Of a stretch of 64,000 nucleotides of DNA, positions 46,701 through 56,048 are shown piece by piece; position 1 is the first letter of the stretch; each line of letters begins with the position of its first letter. The DNA is from Silvimonas iriomotensis. Lineage in GTDB: Bacteria; Pseudomonadota; Gammaproteobacteria; Burkholderiales; Chitinibacteraceae. A model generated the notes under the pieces. It was given only the letters and a program-made list of their open reading frames with translations. It was not told the DNA's origin and searched no databases. The translations under genes were made by a program, and so were the position numbers. Where the stretch lies: positions 434,001-498,000 of the forward strand of contig NZ_BMLX01000002.1 of the NCBI RefSeq assembly GCF_014645535.1, written 5' to 3'.

Positions 46701-46964
46701 TTTTTCAATATGTAGAGGTGAGTCGGTTTACTTCGTCATGTGGGTGGAGCCATGCGCAATTTGCATGGATGAAAGCGCTTGTCCATCACTTCGTCATTGC
46801 CGACCTGGGCGGCCCCTGGCGGGAATCAAGCTGCACTGTGTGCCTGGACCAGTAAACCCGAACCGCTGTTAGCGCCCAACAGCACTGCCGAAGGGGACTC
46901 ACTTCAAAAACAACTTCAACCCCAACAGCAGCTTCAACGCCAGTCGCACATCCCGATCTACCAA
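46701..46964. other. intergenic stretch without supported gene
   Basis: Between pncC and the orn terminator. It must contain the promoter of the pncC-BPH-hslO run. Short open frames on the plus strand here lack ribosome sites and family likeness. No repeat was noticed. Confidence 0.5.
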
Positions 46965-46990
46965 AAACACAGGCCCGCATTCGCGGGCCA
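46965..46990 (-). terminator. intrinsic terminator after orn
   Basis: GGCCCGC-GAAT-GCGGGCC on the minus strand followed by TGTGTTTTT. Confidence 0.75.
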
Positions 46991-47004
46991 GTCAGTTCAC
47001 ACCA

Positions 47005-47574
47005 TCAATCCACAATCAGCGGCGTGGCGGGCACGCGCAAGAAGTGTTCGCGGTAGAACTTGAGTTCTTCAATCGACTCGTGAATGTCGGCCAGAGCGGT
47101 GTGCTTGCCTTGTTTCTTGAACTGGCGGGCGATCTCGGGTTGCCAGCGTTTGCACAGTTCCTTGAGCGTAGAGACGTCCAGGTTGCGGTAGTGGAACCAT
47201 TCTTCCAGTTGCGGCATGCCGCGGGCCATGAAGCGGCGGTCCTGGCAGATGGAGTTGCCGCACATGGGCGAGGTGCGCTGCGGGACGTACTCTTGCACGA
47301 AGGCCAGTGCTTCGCGTTCGACATCGGCCACGCTCAGGGTCGAGGCCTTGATGCGGTCGATCAGGCCGGAACGGCCATGCGTGCCTTTGTTCCAGTCGTC
47401 CATGGCGTCCAGCACGCTGTCGGGCTGATGCACGGCCCAGGACGGGCTTTCGGCAATGATGTTCAACTGGCTGTCGGTAACGACGATGGCAAGTTCAATG
47501 ATGCGGTCGTTATCCGGGTCCAGACCGGTCATTTCCATGTCCAGCCAGAGCAGATTGTTCTGGTCTTGTGCCAT
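47005..47574 (-). CDS. orn: oligoribonuclease
   Basis: DEDDh 3'-5' exoribonuclease (189 residues) that degrades 2-5-nt RNAs and pGpG, the last step of c-di-GMP breakdown. Acidic motifs: [21 protein letters not shown] (DxE), [34 protein letters not shown] (D), and [21 protein letters not shown] (HxxxxD). The ATG at 47574 gives the standard [12 protein letters not shown] start; 32 extra in-frame codons upstream are rejected. Orn often adjoins an M48 peptidase and rsgA in betaproteobacteria. Here those genes are 4.4 kb away across the dehydrogenase cluster. Confidence 0.96.
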   Translation of the reverse strand: MAQDQNNLLWLDMEMTGLDPDNDRIIELAIVVTDSQLNIIAESPSWAVHQPDSVLDAMDDWNKGTHGRSGLIDRIKASTLSVADVEREALAFVQEYVPQRTSPMCGNSICQDRRFMARGMPQLEEWFHYRNLDVSTLKELCKRWQPEIARQFKKQGKHTALADIHESIEELKFYREHFLRVPATPLIVD

Positions 47575-47733
47575 TGCGCTTTCCTTGCTTGCCTGATTCA
47601 GAATGCGCAGATTATAGCGCATCCCCTGACTGCACCGCGGCTGGCTTGACATTGGCATGGCGCTCGGCAAGAAAGAAATGGCGGGACAGCCCGATCTGAT
47701 GCGGACAAGGCCCGCCCTTACCGGGAGCCCATC

Positions 47734-48144
47734 ATGCCTGCCCCTTTACCGAATCGGGATATCAGCCTTTTGGCTGCGCGTATCCTGCTGGCCCTGCTTT
47801 ATCTGCTGAGCGGTTTGTCCAAAGTGACGGCGTTTGACGGCGCGGTGCAATACGCGGCGTCGCACAATCTGCCCTTGCCACAAGTGGGCATTGTGATTGC
47901 CATCCTGGTTGAATTGCCGCTGGCAATCTTGCTGATCCTGGGCTGGCAGACGCGCTTGCTGGCCTGGGTGTTTGCCATCTATACCGTGGCCACGGCGCTG
48001 TTCTTTCACAACTTCTGGGATGTCGCGGACGCCGCCCAGCACGGCAACCAGTTCATTCATTTCTGGAAAAACATCGCCATCACCGGGGGTTACCTGGCGC
48101 TGGCGGGTGCCGGCAGCGGCCGTATTGCGATCCGGCCAGACTAG
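47734..48144 (+). CDS. DoxX family membrane protein
   Basis: 136 residues, four TM helices. It begins [22 protein letters not shown], with the family FLxSGxxKl pattern, and ends [18 protein letters not shown]. DoxX proteins are small quinone- or redox-associated membrane proteins whose role is rarely known. It precedes the FAD dehydrogenase genes on the same strand (137-base gap), so a functional link to that electron chain is possible. Confidence 0.88.
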   Translation: MPAPLPNRDISLLAARILLALLYLLSGLSKVTAFDGAVQYAASHNLPLPQVGIVIAILVELPLAILLILGWQTRLLAWVFAIYTVATALFFHNFWDVADAAQHGNQFIHFWKNIAITGGYLALAGAGSGRIAIRPD

Positions 48145-48281
48145 CCCCCGAGACGGGCGTCAGACGATTCCTGCACGATTTGGCGCACAGTTGACCTTGC
48201 CGGGCGCGGTTTGCCTGCCGAAACTCAATAGGCAGTGCTGCGCCTGCATTCTTCCCATCCGGCCGCCTGGAGCGCCCAGCC

Positions 48282-48815
48282 ATGAGTGATCCACACGCAA
48301 TCTTGCCAGATCAACCCGCCAGCGCAGGCCGCCGCCGCGTGCTGATCGCGTCTGGCCTGTTGCTGGGTTCGCTGGCGCTATCGGGGCGGCTGGTGCAGAC
48401 GGTGCTGGCCGATACGCCGGCCCGTGACGCGGCGTTTTTGCAGTTGTCGCAACTGCTCACCGGCCGGCCACAACTGGATGCCACCATCGCTCACCGGTTT
48501 TATTCGGCACTGGGCGTCAGCAATGGCCAGCTGGATAGCCAGATTCAGGAGATCGCCGGTGAAGCGCAGACCAACAGTCTGACCAGCGCCGAGGAATTGC
48601 TGGCGGCGCTGGATGCCAACAAGCCAGAACTGGCCAAAACCGCCCGCACGATCATTGCAGCGTGGTATTCCGGCGTGGTGGGCGAAGGCCCGCAAGCGCT
48701 GGTCATTACCTATGCGGATGCCTTGATGTTTGATCTCACCAAGGATGCCACCATGCCCCCGTCTTATTGTCAGGCCGCGCCGCTGTACTGGTCGGCCAAG
48801 CCGCCTCTGGCCTGA
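48282..48815 (+). CDS. small subunit of FAD-dependent sugar/polyol dehydrogenase (sorbitol/fructose dehydrogenase family)
   Basis: 177 residues with a twin-arginine-like N-terminus (AGRRRVLIASGLLLGSLALSG). The FAD-SLDH small-subunit pattern follows: AAFLQLSQLLTGRPQLDATIAHRFY, TIIAAWYSGVVGEGPQALVITYADALMF and PPSYCQAAPLYWSAKPP. Such subunits carry the folded flavoprotein through the Tat system and stabilise the three-subunit complex. The GMC subunit starts 14 bases after the stop. Substrate class (fructose, sorbitol, gluconate or other) cannot be fixed. Confidence 0.88.
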   Translation: MSDPHAILPDQPASAGRRRVLIASGLLLGSLALSGRLVQTVLADTPARDAAFLQLSQLLTGRPQLDATIAHRFYSALGVSNGQLDSQIQEIAGEAQTNSLTSAEELLAALDANKPELAKTARTIIAAWYSGVVGEGPQALVITYADALMFDLTKDATMPPSYCQAAPLYWSAKPPLA

Positions 48816-48829
48816 TCTGGAATCCGTTT

Positions 48830-50452
48830 ATGCCTGCAAATGATCATTCCGCAGATGTCATCGTGATTGGTTCCGGCGTGGCCGGCGCGCTGGTGGCGCA
48901 TGACCTTGCCAGTGCCGGCGCCACAGTGCTGATGCTGGAAGCCGGACCACGGCTGGAACGCTGGCGCATTGTCGAAAACTACCGCAATGGCGCCAGCAAG
49001 GACGATAACCAGCAGCCTTACCCGGCCTCTAAACATGCACCACATCCGGAATACAAACCCGATAACGACTACCTGATCCTGAAAGGGCCGGACGCCAAGG
49101 CCTATGCCTCGCAATATCTGCGCGTGGTCGGCGGCACCACCTGGCATTGGGCGGCGTCCTGTTGGCGCTTTCTGCCCAACGACTTTCACATGAAACAGGT
49201 CTACGGCGTCGGGCGGGACTGGGGGATCAGTTACGACGATCTGGAGCCCTGGTATTACAAGGCCGAGCTGGAACTGGGCGTGTCCGGACCTAACGACGGC
49301 ACGGATCTGGGCTCGCCGCGCAAGCAGAACTACCCCATGGATCACCTGCCGCTGTCCTGGAACGACCAGCGTTTTTCCGATGTCCTGAACGCCAACGGGT
49401 TCAGGCTGGTGTCTGAACCCGTTGCACGCAACAGCCGCCCGTATGACGAGCGCCCCACCTGCTGCGGCAACAACAACTGCATGCCTATCTGCCCGATCGC
49501 GGCCATGTACAGCGGGATTGTCCACGTGCTCAAGGCCGAGCGTGCCGGCACCCGCTTGCTGACCAACGCGGTGGTGTACCGGCTGGAAATCGACGCCCAC
49601 GACAACATCATCGCCGCGCTCTACAAAGACCCGGAGGGCAACAGCCACCGCGTGACCGGCAAATACTTTGTGCTGGCGGCCAATGCGCTGGAGTCCTCCA
49701 AGATTCTGCTGATGTCGCACACCGACAAATTCGCCAACGGTCTGGCCAACAGTTCCGATCAGGTCGGCCGCAATCTGATGGATCACCCTGGCACCGGCGT
49801 GACCTTTCTGGCCAATGAACCGCTGTGGCCGGGGCGCGGGCCGATGGAGCTGACCTCGATTGTCGATCATCGTGATGGTGATTTCCGCCGCGACTGGGCC
49901 AGCAAGAAGCTGCACCTGAACAACCAGTCGCAAACCCGCAAGGCCACACTCAAGGCGCTCTCCATGGGGCTGGTCGGCAAAAAGCTGGAGGAGGAAATCC
50001 GCTACCGGGCGTCGCACACGGTCAACATCAACAGTTTTCACGACATCTTGCCTGATCCGGACAACCGCCTTGTCTTGTCAGACCAGAAAGACGCGCTGGG
50101 CCTGCCGCGCATGGAAATCACCTACAAGATTGGCGACTACACCAAGCGCAGTGCGGAACACACGCATGAGTCCTACGCAAAGATCGCGCAGCTGTTTGGC
50201 GGGACCGAAGTCACGTTTGATGACGAATTCGCGCCCAACAATCACCTGATGGGCTCGGTCATCATGGGTAGCAACCCGAAAGACTCGGTGGTGGATACCG
50301 ACTGCCGCGCGCATGATCATGCCAACCTGTATCTGGCCACCAGCGGGGTGATGGCGTCTGCCGGCAGCGTGAATTGCACGCTGACCATCGCGGCGCTGTC
50401 CTTGCGCATTGCCGATACGCTCAAGCGCCAGCTTGGGCACGGTGCCAGCTAA
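48830..50452 (+). CDS. GMC-type FAD-dependent dehydrogenase, large catalytic subunit
   Basis: 540 residues from the ATG at 48830. N-terminal FAD motif DVIVIGSGVAGALVAHDLASAGATVLMLEAG. VVGGTTWHWAASCWRFLPNDF is the FAD-loop of the gluconate/fructose dehydrogenase subgroup. A cysteine cluster TCCGNNNCMPICP near residues 209-221 matches the [3Fe-4S]-binding motif known in fructose dehydrogenase-type large subunits. The C-terminal GMC catalytic His/Asn lie in APNNHLMGSVIMG and SAGSVNCTLTIAAL. It has no own signal peptide, so the small subunit must export it. Electrons would go through the cluster to the cytochrome encoded next. Confidence 0.92.
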   Translation: MPANDHSADVIVIGSGVAGALVAHDLASAGATVLMLEAGPRLERWRIVENYRNGASKDDNQQPYPASKHAPHPEYKPDNDYLILKGPDAKAYASQYLRVVGGTTWHWAASCWRFLPNDFHMKQVYGVGRDWGISYDDLEPWYYKAELELGVSGPNDGTDLGSPRKQNYPMDHLPLSWNDQRFSDVLNANGFRLVSEPVARNSRPYDERPTCCGNNNCMPICPIAAMYSGIVHVLKAERAGTRLLTNAVVYRLEIDAHDNIIAALYKDPEGNSHRVTGKYFVLAANALESSKILLMSHTDKFANGLANSSDQVGRNLMDHPGTGVTFLANEPLWPGRGPMELTSIVDHRDGDFRRDWASKKLHLNNQSQTRKATLKALSMGLVGKKLEEEIRYRASHTVNINSFHDILPDPDNRLVLSDQKDALGLPRMEITYKIGDYTKRSAEHTHESYAKIAQLFGGTEVTFDDEFAPNNHLMGSVIMGSNPKDSVVDTDCRAHDHANLYLATSGVMASAGSVNCTLTIAALSLRIADTLKRQLGHGAS

Positions 50453-50462
50453 GGGGGCCGCC

Positions 50463-51917
50463 ATGACGCTTTGTCTGATCGCCCCCCTGCGCCGGATCAC
50501 ACTGTGTGGCCTGCTGTTGACCAGTGCACTGGCACAGGCGGCCGGTATCAGTTCTGAACAGATCAAGCGCGGCGAATATCTGGCCCGCGCGGCCGATTGC
50601 ATTGCCTGCCACACGGTGCCGCGCGGCGGAAAACCGTTTGCCGGCGGCTACGGTATTGCCTCGCCGCTGGGCACGATCTATTCCTCCAACATCACGCCTT
50701 CGGCCACCGCCGGCATTGGCAATTACACGCTGCAGGACTTCGACAACGCCCTGCGCCGCGGTATTCGCAAAGATGGCGCGCATTTGTATCCGGCCATGCC
50801 GTATACCGCCTATGCCAAATTGCAGCCCGAAGATGTCGAGGCGCTGTACGCCTACCTGATGCACGGCGTAGCACCGGTCGATACCCAGCCTCATCGCACG
50901 CGGTTGCCGTTTCCGTTCAATATCCGCTTGTCCATGGCGGTCTGGAACAGCCTGTTCCTGGACCCGCGGGTGTTCCAGCCAGAAGCGGACAAGAGCGACC
51001 AGTACAATCGCGGCCGCTATCTGGTCGAGGCGCTGGAACACTGCAGCGCCTGCCATACGCCACGCAACATGATGATGGCCGAACGTACCGATGCGCCGTT
51101 TGCCGGCGGCCAGCTGGGCGCCTGGTATGCACCCAATATCACCTCCGACCCGGTCAGCGGCGTCGGCGGCTGGACTCAGGATGAACTGGTGCAATACCTT
51201 AAAACCGGCCATGTTCCGGGCAAGGCGGCCGCCGCCGGGCCGATGGCAGAAGCGGTCTCGGACAGCCTGAGCCACCTGACCGATGCCGACCTGCAAGCCA
51301 TGGCCACCTACCTCAAGACCATTGCCCCCATCCGCAATACCGCGGACACCAGGCCCGCGTATGCCTGGGGCGAACCGGCCCATGACGACGCCACCTTGCG
51401 GGGCACTGCAGGCGTGACGCAAAACAGCCATGCCACCAGCGCGGCCGAACTCTTCAGCGCCAACTGCGCCAGTTGCCATCAACCCAGCGGCATGGGCACC
51501 ACGGATACCGCCTATCCCTCGCTGACCAACAATACGGCGCTGGGCCATGCCAACCCAAGCAACCTGATCGCCGTGATCCTCAACGGCGTGAATCGGCCCT
51601 TGCCGGACGGACGCCACGCCTTCATGCCCGGCTTTGGCCCGGACAGCATGGTCAACCCGCTGTCTGATGCCGACATCGCCGCGCTGGCCAATTACACGCT
51701 CAAGCAGTTCGGTAACCAGAACGTGCAGGTGACGGCGGAGGACGTCGCCACCTCGCGAAAAGGCGGTGAAGCGCCGCTGCTGGCCAAGGTGCCGCGTGTT
51801 CTGCCGATTGTGCTGGTGGTCTTTGCCCTGCTGCTGATTCTGGGTAGCTGGCGCAGCGTGCGGCAGCGCAAATTACGCCATGTGGTGCGGCCCTCGCCAA
51901 CGCCCAAAACGCCTTGA
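50463..51917 (+). CDS. triheme c-type cytochrome subunit of the FAD dehydrogenase
   Basis: 484 residues with a Sec signal peptide (LRRITLCGLLLTSALAQAAG). Three CxxCH heme sites are present: ADCIACHTV (about residue 44), EHCSACHTP (about 193) and ANCASCHQP (about 338). A C-terminal TM anchor follows (VLPIVLVVFALLLILGSW, about 452-470). This is the standard periplasmic cytochrome of fructose, gluconate and alcohol dehydrogenases that passes electrons to ubiquinone. The ATG at 50463 is 10 bases after the GMC stop; a longer in-frame start inside that gene is rejected. Confidence 0.95.
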   Translation: MTLCLIAPLRRITLCGLLLTSALAQAAGISSEQIKRGEYLARAADCIACHTVPRGGKPFAGGYGIASPLGTIYSSNITPSATAGIGNYTLQDFDNALRRGIRKDGAHLYPAMPYTAYAKLQPEDVEALYAYLMHGVAPVDTQPHRTRLPFPFNIRLSMAVWNSLFLDPRVFQPEADKSDQYNRGRYLVEALEHCSACHTPRNMMMAERTDAPFAGGQLGAWYAPNITSDPVSGVGGWTQDELVQYLKTGHVPGKAAAAGPMAEAVSDSLSHLTDADLQAMATYLKTIAPIRNTADTRPAYAWGEPAHDDATLRGTAGVTQNSHATSAAELFSANCASCHQPSGMGTTDTAYPSLTNNTALGHANPSNLIAVILNGVNRPLPDGRHAFMPGFGPDSMVNPLSDADIAALANYTLKQFGNQNVQVTAEDVATSRKGGEAPLLAKVPRVLPIVLVVFALLLILGSWRSVRQRKLRHVVRPSPTPKTP

Positions 51918-52014
51918 GGCTGCGCGGTATGCAGGCAAAATGTGGCATACTGGCCATCTACCCTTTTGCCCTGCAAACCCGCGCCAGGCGGCGCATCAGT
52001 GATTTTTGGACCGA

Positions 52015-53262
52015 ATGACATCCACCCAGTTTTCTGCCCTTTTCGTGTTTGCCCTGGCCGCCAGCGTGCTGCTGCAACTGTGGCTGGCCGCGCGCCAGAT
52101 CAATCATGTCCGCCGGCACCGCAACGCCGTGCCAGACGCGTTTGCCGGCAGCATTGTGCTGACCTCGCACCAGCGCGCTGCAGATTACACCGTTGAAAAA
52201 ACCCGTTTCGGCATGGTGCATACCGTGTTCGAAGCCATGGTGCTGGCGGCGTTCACCCTGGGCGGTGGCATTGAATGGTTAACCCAGGCGGCACAGCACT
52301 GGTTTGGTCAGGGCATTGCCGCGGGCGTGGCCATGATCGCCTTCGTCGCGATTGTCCAGACCGTGCTGAGCCTGCCGTTCTCCTGGCACAGCACCTTTGG
52401 CATTGAGGCCAAGTACGGTTTCAACCAGAGCACGCCGGGCATTTTCTGGGGCGATCTGCTTAAAACCGCCGGCATTGCGGCCGTGCTGGGTTTGCCGCTG
52501 GTGACCTTTGTCCTGTGGCTGATGCAGCAAATGGGCGCGCACTGGTGGCTGTGGGTGTGGATCACCTGGATGGCGTTCAGCCTGTTTGTGATGTGGGTGT
52601 TCCCGACCTGGATCGCGCCCTTGTTCAACAAATTTGAACCGCTGCCCGATGAAAGCCTGCGCCTGCGCATCGAAGCGCTGCTCACCCGCTGCGGCTTTGT
52701 AGCCAGTGGCATTTTCATGATGGATGGCTCCAAACGTTCCAGCCATGGCAACGCGTATTTCACCGGTCTGGGCAAATCCAAGCGCATCGTGTTTTTTGAC
52801 ACGCTGCTCAAACAACTGGATGGCGACGAGATCGAAGCCGTACTGGCACACGAACTGGGCCATTTCAAACGCCGCCACATCATCAAACGCATCGGCTTTA
52901 CCTTTGTGTTGATGCTGGGCTTGTTGTGGTTGCTGGGCCAGTTGATGCAGGTGTCGTGGTTCTATCAGGGCCTGGGCGTACAGACCCAGACCACGGCCAC
53001 AGCGCTGATGCTGTTCTTCATGGTGTTGCCGGTGTTCACCTTCCTGTTTGCGCCGCTGGGTTCGTGGCTGTCGCGCAAGCACGAGTTTGAAGCGGATGCC
53101 TACGCCGCCGAACAAGCCTCGGCCAGCGATCTGATCAACGCCCTGGTCAAGCTGTACCGCGATAACGCTTCGACCCTGACGCCAGACCCGCTGCATAGCG
53201 TGTACTACGACAGCCACCCGCCGGCCAGCCTGCGTGTTGCCGCGCTCAAACGGCTGGCGTGA
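52015..53262 (+). CDS. M48 family (Ste24/HtpX-like) membrane metallopeptidase
   Basis: This 415-residue integral membrane zinc peptidase is related to CAAX protease 1. Several TM helices flank the active site AVLAHELGHFKRRHI (HExxH, about residues 276-290). The third ligand Glu is in KHEFEADAYAAEQAS (about 360). FMMDGSKRSSHGNAYFTGLGKSKRIVFFDTLL is the substrate-groove block. A TTG nine bases upstream is a poorer start. It is translationally coupled to rsgA. Likely role is membrane protein quality control. Confidence 0.93.
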   Translation: MTSTQFSALFVFALAASVLLQLWLAARQINHVRRHRNAVPDAFAGSIVLTSHQRAADYTVEKTRFGMVHTVFEAMVLAAFTLGGGIEWLTQAAQHWFGQGIAAGVAMIAFVAIVQTVLSLPFSWHSTFGIEAKYGFNQSTPGIFWGDLLKTAGIAAVLGLPLVTFVLWLMQQMGAHWWLWVWITWMAFSLFVMWVFPTWIAPLFNKFEPLPDESLRLRIEALLTRCGFVASGIFMMDGSKRSSHGNAYFTGLGKSKRIVFFDTLLKQLDGDEIEAVLAHELGHFKRRHIIKRIGFTFVLMLGLLWLLGQLMQVSWFYQGLGVQTQTTATALMLFFMVLPVFTFLFAPLGSWLSRKHEFEADAYAAEQASASDLINALVKLYRDNASTLTPDPLHSVYYDSHPPASLRVAALKRLA

Positions 53263-54146
53263 TGCGCATGACTGACAGCGCCCGCATTGTCGCCAGCCAT
53301 GGCCGTGTCTACATCGTCGAAACCGCAGACGGCCAGCGCCTGTCTGCCAGCGCCCGCGGCAAGAAGTCTGATTTTGCCTGCGGCGATCTGGTGGATATCC
53401 AGATTCTGAATGCTGAACAAGCCGTCATTGAAAAAGTGCAGCCGCGCCAATCGTTGCTGTACCGCTCTGACCAGTGGCGCTCCAAGCTGATTGCCGCCAA
53501 CGTCACACAGATTGTGATCGTGGTCGCGCCAGTGCCCAGTTATCTGGATGAGCTGATCGGCCGCACCCTGATTGCGGCAGAGTCGCAAGACATCAAGCCG
53601 TTGATCTTGCTGAACAAGTGCGACTTGCCTGAAGCGGCCGCCGCGCGTGAGGCACTCACCTATTACGAAAAACTGGGCTACCCGCTGCTGGCCCTGTCTG
53701 CCCGGGAAGACGTCAGCCCGCTGCGTGAGCGGCTGCAGGGCCATATCTCGGTGCTGGTCGGCCAGTCCGGCATGGGTAAATCAACGCTGCTGAATGCGCT
53801 GATCCCCGAAGCCGGCGCACGCGTGAACGATATCTCCACCGCGCTCGATAGCGGCAAGCACACCACCACGCACGCCACGCTGTATCACCTTGATGAACAC
53901 GCTGATCTGATTGACTCCCCCGGGGTGCAGTCGTTTGGTCTGGCGCATATCAAGGAAGAAGCCCTGCCCGGCCTGATGCCGGACCTGAGCCCGTTTGTGG
54001 GGCAGTGCCGTTTCCATAATTGCCGCCATCGCCAGGAGCCGGACTGCGCCATGCGCCAGGCCGTTGCCGACGGCGCCATTGCCCCAAGCCGGCTGGCCTT
54101 GCTGCAGCGCCTGCAAGATGAGCTGGCTCAAGGTAACGCCTGGTAA
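53262..54146 (+). CDS. rsgA: ribosome small subunit-dependent GTPase RsgA
   Basis: Circularly permuted GTPase (294 residues) that checks late 30S maturation. The N-terminal OB fold precedes the permuted motifs: G4 LLNKCDLPEA, G1 GQSGMGKSTLLNAL and G3 IDSPGVQSF. The zinc-binding tail CRFHNCRHRQEPDCAMRQAV follows. The M48 stop overlaps the ATG at 53262 (TGATG). ATG 53268 and GTG 53259 are alternatives, and none has a strong ribosome site, as expected for coupled translation. Confidence 0.95.
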   Translation: MRMTDSARIVASHGRVYIVETADGQRLSASARGKKSDFACGDLVDIQILNAEQAVIEKVQPRQSLLYRSDQWRSKLIAANVTQIVIVVAPVPSYLDELIGRTLIAAESQDIKPLILLNKCDLPEAAAAREALTYYEKLGYPLLALSAREDVSPLRERLQGHISVLVGQSGMGKSTLLNALIPEAGARVNDISTALDSGKHTTTHATLYHLDEHADLIDSPGVQSFGLAHIKEEALPGLMPDLSPFVGQCRFHNCRHRQEPDCAMRQAVADGAIAPSRLALLQRLQDELAQGNAW

Positions 54147-54303
54147 AACGCCCAAACGCTGACAAGCGGGTTGCCGAGCACGCGTGATTGATATGACAAT
54201 CAAGTAGCAACAGCGCCCCGAAGGGCGGCCCGACCATGTATCAGGCGTCGCAGGCCGCACCTGATTTGTTATATTGATATTGCCGTAATCCGCAGCCTTG
54301 CCA

Positions 54304-55050
54304 ATGCCCGCACAACGCGCTTTGCACCTTTACAAACAAACCCAGAACGCCGGAGACGACGATCGGGTTACCAGGCATGCGCCACTGGTCAAGCGTATCG
54401 CTTACCACATGGTGTCGCGCCTGCCGGCCAGTGTGGACGTTGAAGACCTGATCCAGGTGGGCCTGATGGGCTTGATGGAGGCCGCACGCAATTTTGATCC
54501 CTCCACCGGCGTGCAGTTTGAGACCTTTGCCTCGCAACGGATTCGTGGTGCCATGCTGGACGAGTTGCGCAATGCCGACTGGGCATCGCGCCAGACCCGC
54601 CGCAACATGCGCGAAATCGAAAACGCGCTGTCCACGCTGGAACACCAGTTGGGGCGCGCGCCGTCAGAAAGCGAAATCGCCCGTTCCATGGGGCTGCCGC
54701 TGGACGAATACCAGCGCATGCTGGCCGATGCCCGTGGCCATCAACTGGTGTACTACGAAGATTTTGAAGACGAAGACGAGCACAACAACTATCTGGATCA
54801 GGTTGCCGCAGACCACACCGCCAACCCGTTCAACCAGATTGCCGATGCCGGCTTCAGAAGCATGTTGATCGAGGGCATCAACAAATTGCCCGAACGCGAA
54901 CAGTTGGTCATGGCGCTGTACTACGATGAAGAGCTGAACCTGAAAGAGATCGGCGCCGTACTGGGCGTCACTGAATCACGCGTATCGCAATTGCACAGCC
55001 AGGCCATCGGCCGGTTGCGGGCGCAGCTGAAAGACTGGCTGCATCGCTGA
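54304..55050 (+). CDS. fliA: flagellar sigma factor FliA (sigma-28)
   Basis: RNA polymerase sigma-28 (248 residues) for late flagellar and chemotaxis genes. Region 2 is RHAPLVKRIAYHMVSRLPASVDVEDLIQVGLMGLMEAARNFD and ETFASQRIRGAMLDELR. Region 4 is LPEREQLVMALYYDEELNLKEIGAVLGVTESRVSQLHSQAIGRL. The ATG at 54304 is preferred over a TTG two codons earlier. No ribosome site is obvious. The usual neighbours flhF and fleN are absent; rsgA precedes it and a motA-type gene follows after 95 bases. Confidence 0.95.
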   Translation: MPAQRALHLYKQTQNAGDDDRVTRHAPLVKRIAYHMVSRLPASVDVEDLIQVGLMGLMEAARNFDPSTGVQFETFASQRIRGAMLDELRNADWASRQTRRNMREIENALSTLEHQLGRAPSESEIARSMGLPLDEYQRMLADARGHQLVYYEDFEDEDEHNNYLDQVAADHTANPFNQIADAGFRSMLIEGINKLPEREQLVMALYYDEELNLKEIGAVLGVTESRVSQLHSQAIGRLRAQLKDWLHR

Positions 55051-55145
55051 ACGGGCCAGCAATACCTTGCAAATAATTGCTTGAAGAATTAAAGAAAACG
55101 CGGCTGCCGCCGAAATAACCTGAACAACAATGACCCTCCCGGCGC

Positions 55146-55883
55146 ATGGATAAAATCAGTGTCATCGGCCTCTTGCTGGGCCTCATCGCCATTACCCTTG
55201 GCCAGTGGCTGGAAGGCGGCCACATCGGCTCCTTGCTGCAATTCACCGCTTTTCTGATCGTGATCGGCGGTACCGCCGGCGCTGTCATGCTGCAAAGCCG
55301 GGTGGTGGATTTTGTCGCCGGCATGCGCATGGTCAAATGGGTGTTTGTGCCGCCCGCTCACGACTTCCGCCGCATTCTCAATACGCTGACCACCTGGAGC
55401 CAGCAAGCCCGCCGCGCCGGCCTGCTGGGGCTGGAGCAGTTCGCCATGAGCGAGAAAGACCCCTTCGTCAAACGGGGCCTGCAAATGCTGGTGGATGGCG
55501 CTGAGCCCGAAACCATCCGCCACGCCATGGAACTGGATATCGACGCCTGGGAATTGCACGCGCGCGCAGCGGCCAAAATCTGGGAGGCCGCTGGCGGTTA
55601 TGCGCCCACCATCGGCATTCTGGGCGCCGTGTTGGGGTTGATCCACGTCATGGAAAACCTCTCTGACCCTTCGCGCCTGGGGGCCGGTATCGCGGTGGCG
55701 TTTGTGGCCACTATTTACGGTGTCGGCTCTGCCAACCTGATCTTTCTGCCGATCGCCAACAAGCTCAAGTTTCATATCGGCACCGAAGTACGCCGCCGTG
55801 AAATGCTGACCGAGGGCCTGATCACCATTGCCAACGGTGAAAACCCGCGCATGATGGAAAGCAAGCTGGCGGCCTACCTGTAA
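55146..55883 (+). CDS. motC: MotA/MotC-type flagellar stator protein
   Basis: This 245-residue inner-membrane stator subunit has four TM helices (about 4-22, 34-52, 150-170, 180-200). The MotA family blocks are LIVIGGTAGAVMLQS, GGYAPTIGILGAVLGLIHVMENL and GAGIAVAFVATIYGVGSANLIFLPIANKLK. The cytoplasmic loop carries the charged residues that contact FliG. It resembles Pseudomonas MotC more than MotA in length and in its position after fliA. The expected partner (motB/motD) is missing: the next gene is ftsK. Confidence 0.9.
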   Translation: MDKISVIGLLLGLIAITLGQWLEGGHIGSLLQFTAFLIVIGGTAGAVMLQSRVVDFVAGMRMVKWVFVPPAHDFRRILNTLTTWSQQARRAGLLGLEQFAMSEKDPFVKRGLQMLVDGAEPETIRHAMELDIDAWELHARAAAKIWEAAGGYAPTIGILGAVLGLIHVMENLSDPSRLGAGIAVAFVATIYGVGSANLIFLPIANKLKFHIGTEVRRREMLTEGLITIANGENPRMMESKLAAYL

Positions 55884-56048
55884 CAACAGGGCCGCCACGC
55901 GGCAGGTGTCTTAACCGTGCGACACCCGCCTGCCACCTGACCGGTGGCCCGGCACAATATCGACGATTTGCGGCCGGCGACGCCTGCCACAGCCCGCTTG
56001 TCGTTATAATCCCCAAGTCCAAACATTCCGGCCCCAGCTCCTGGTCAC

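Noticed and set aside
46684-46872. Small plus-strand frame after pncC
   Set aside because: No ribosome site and no hydrophobic or conserved segment.
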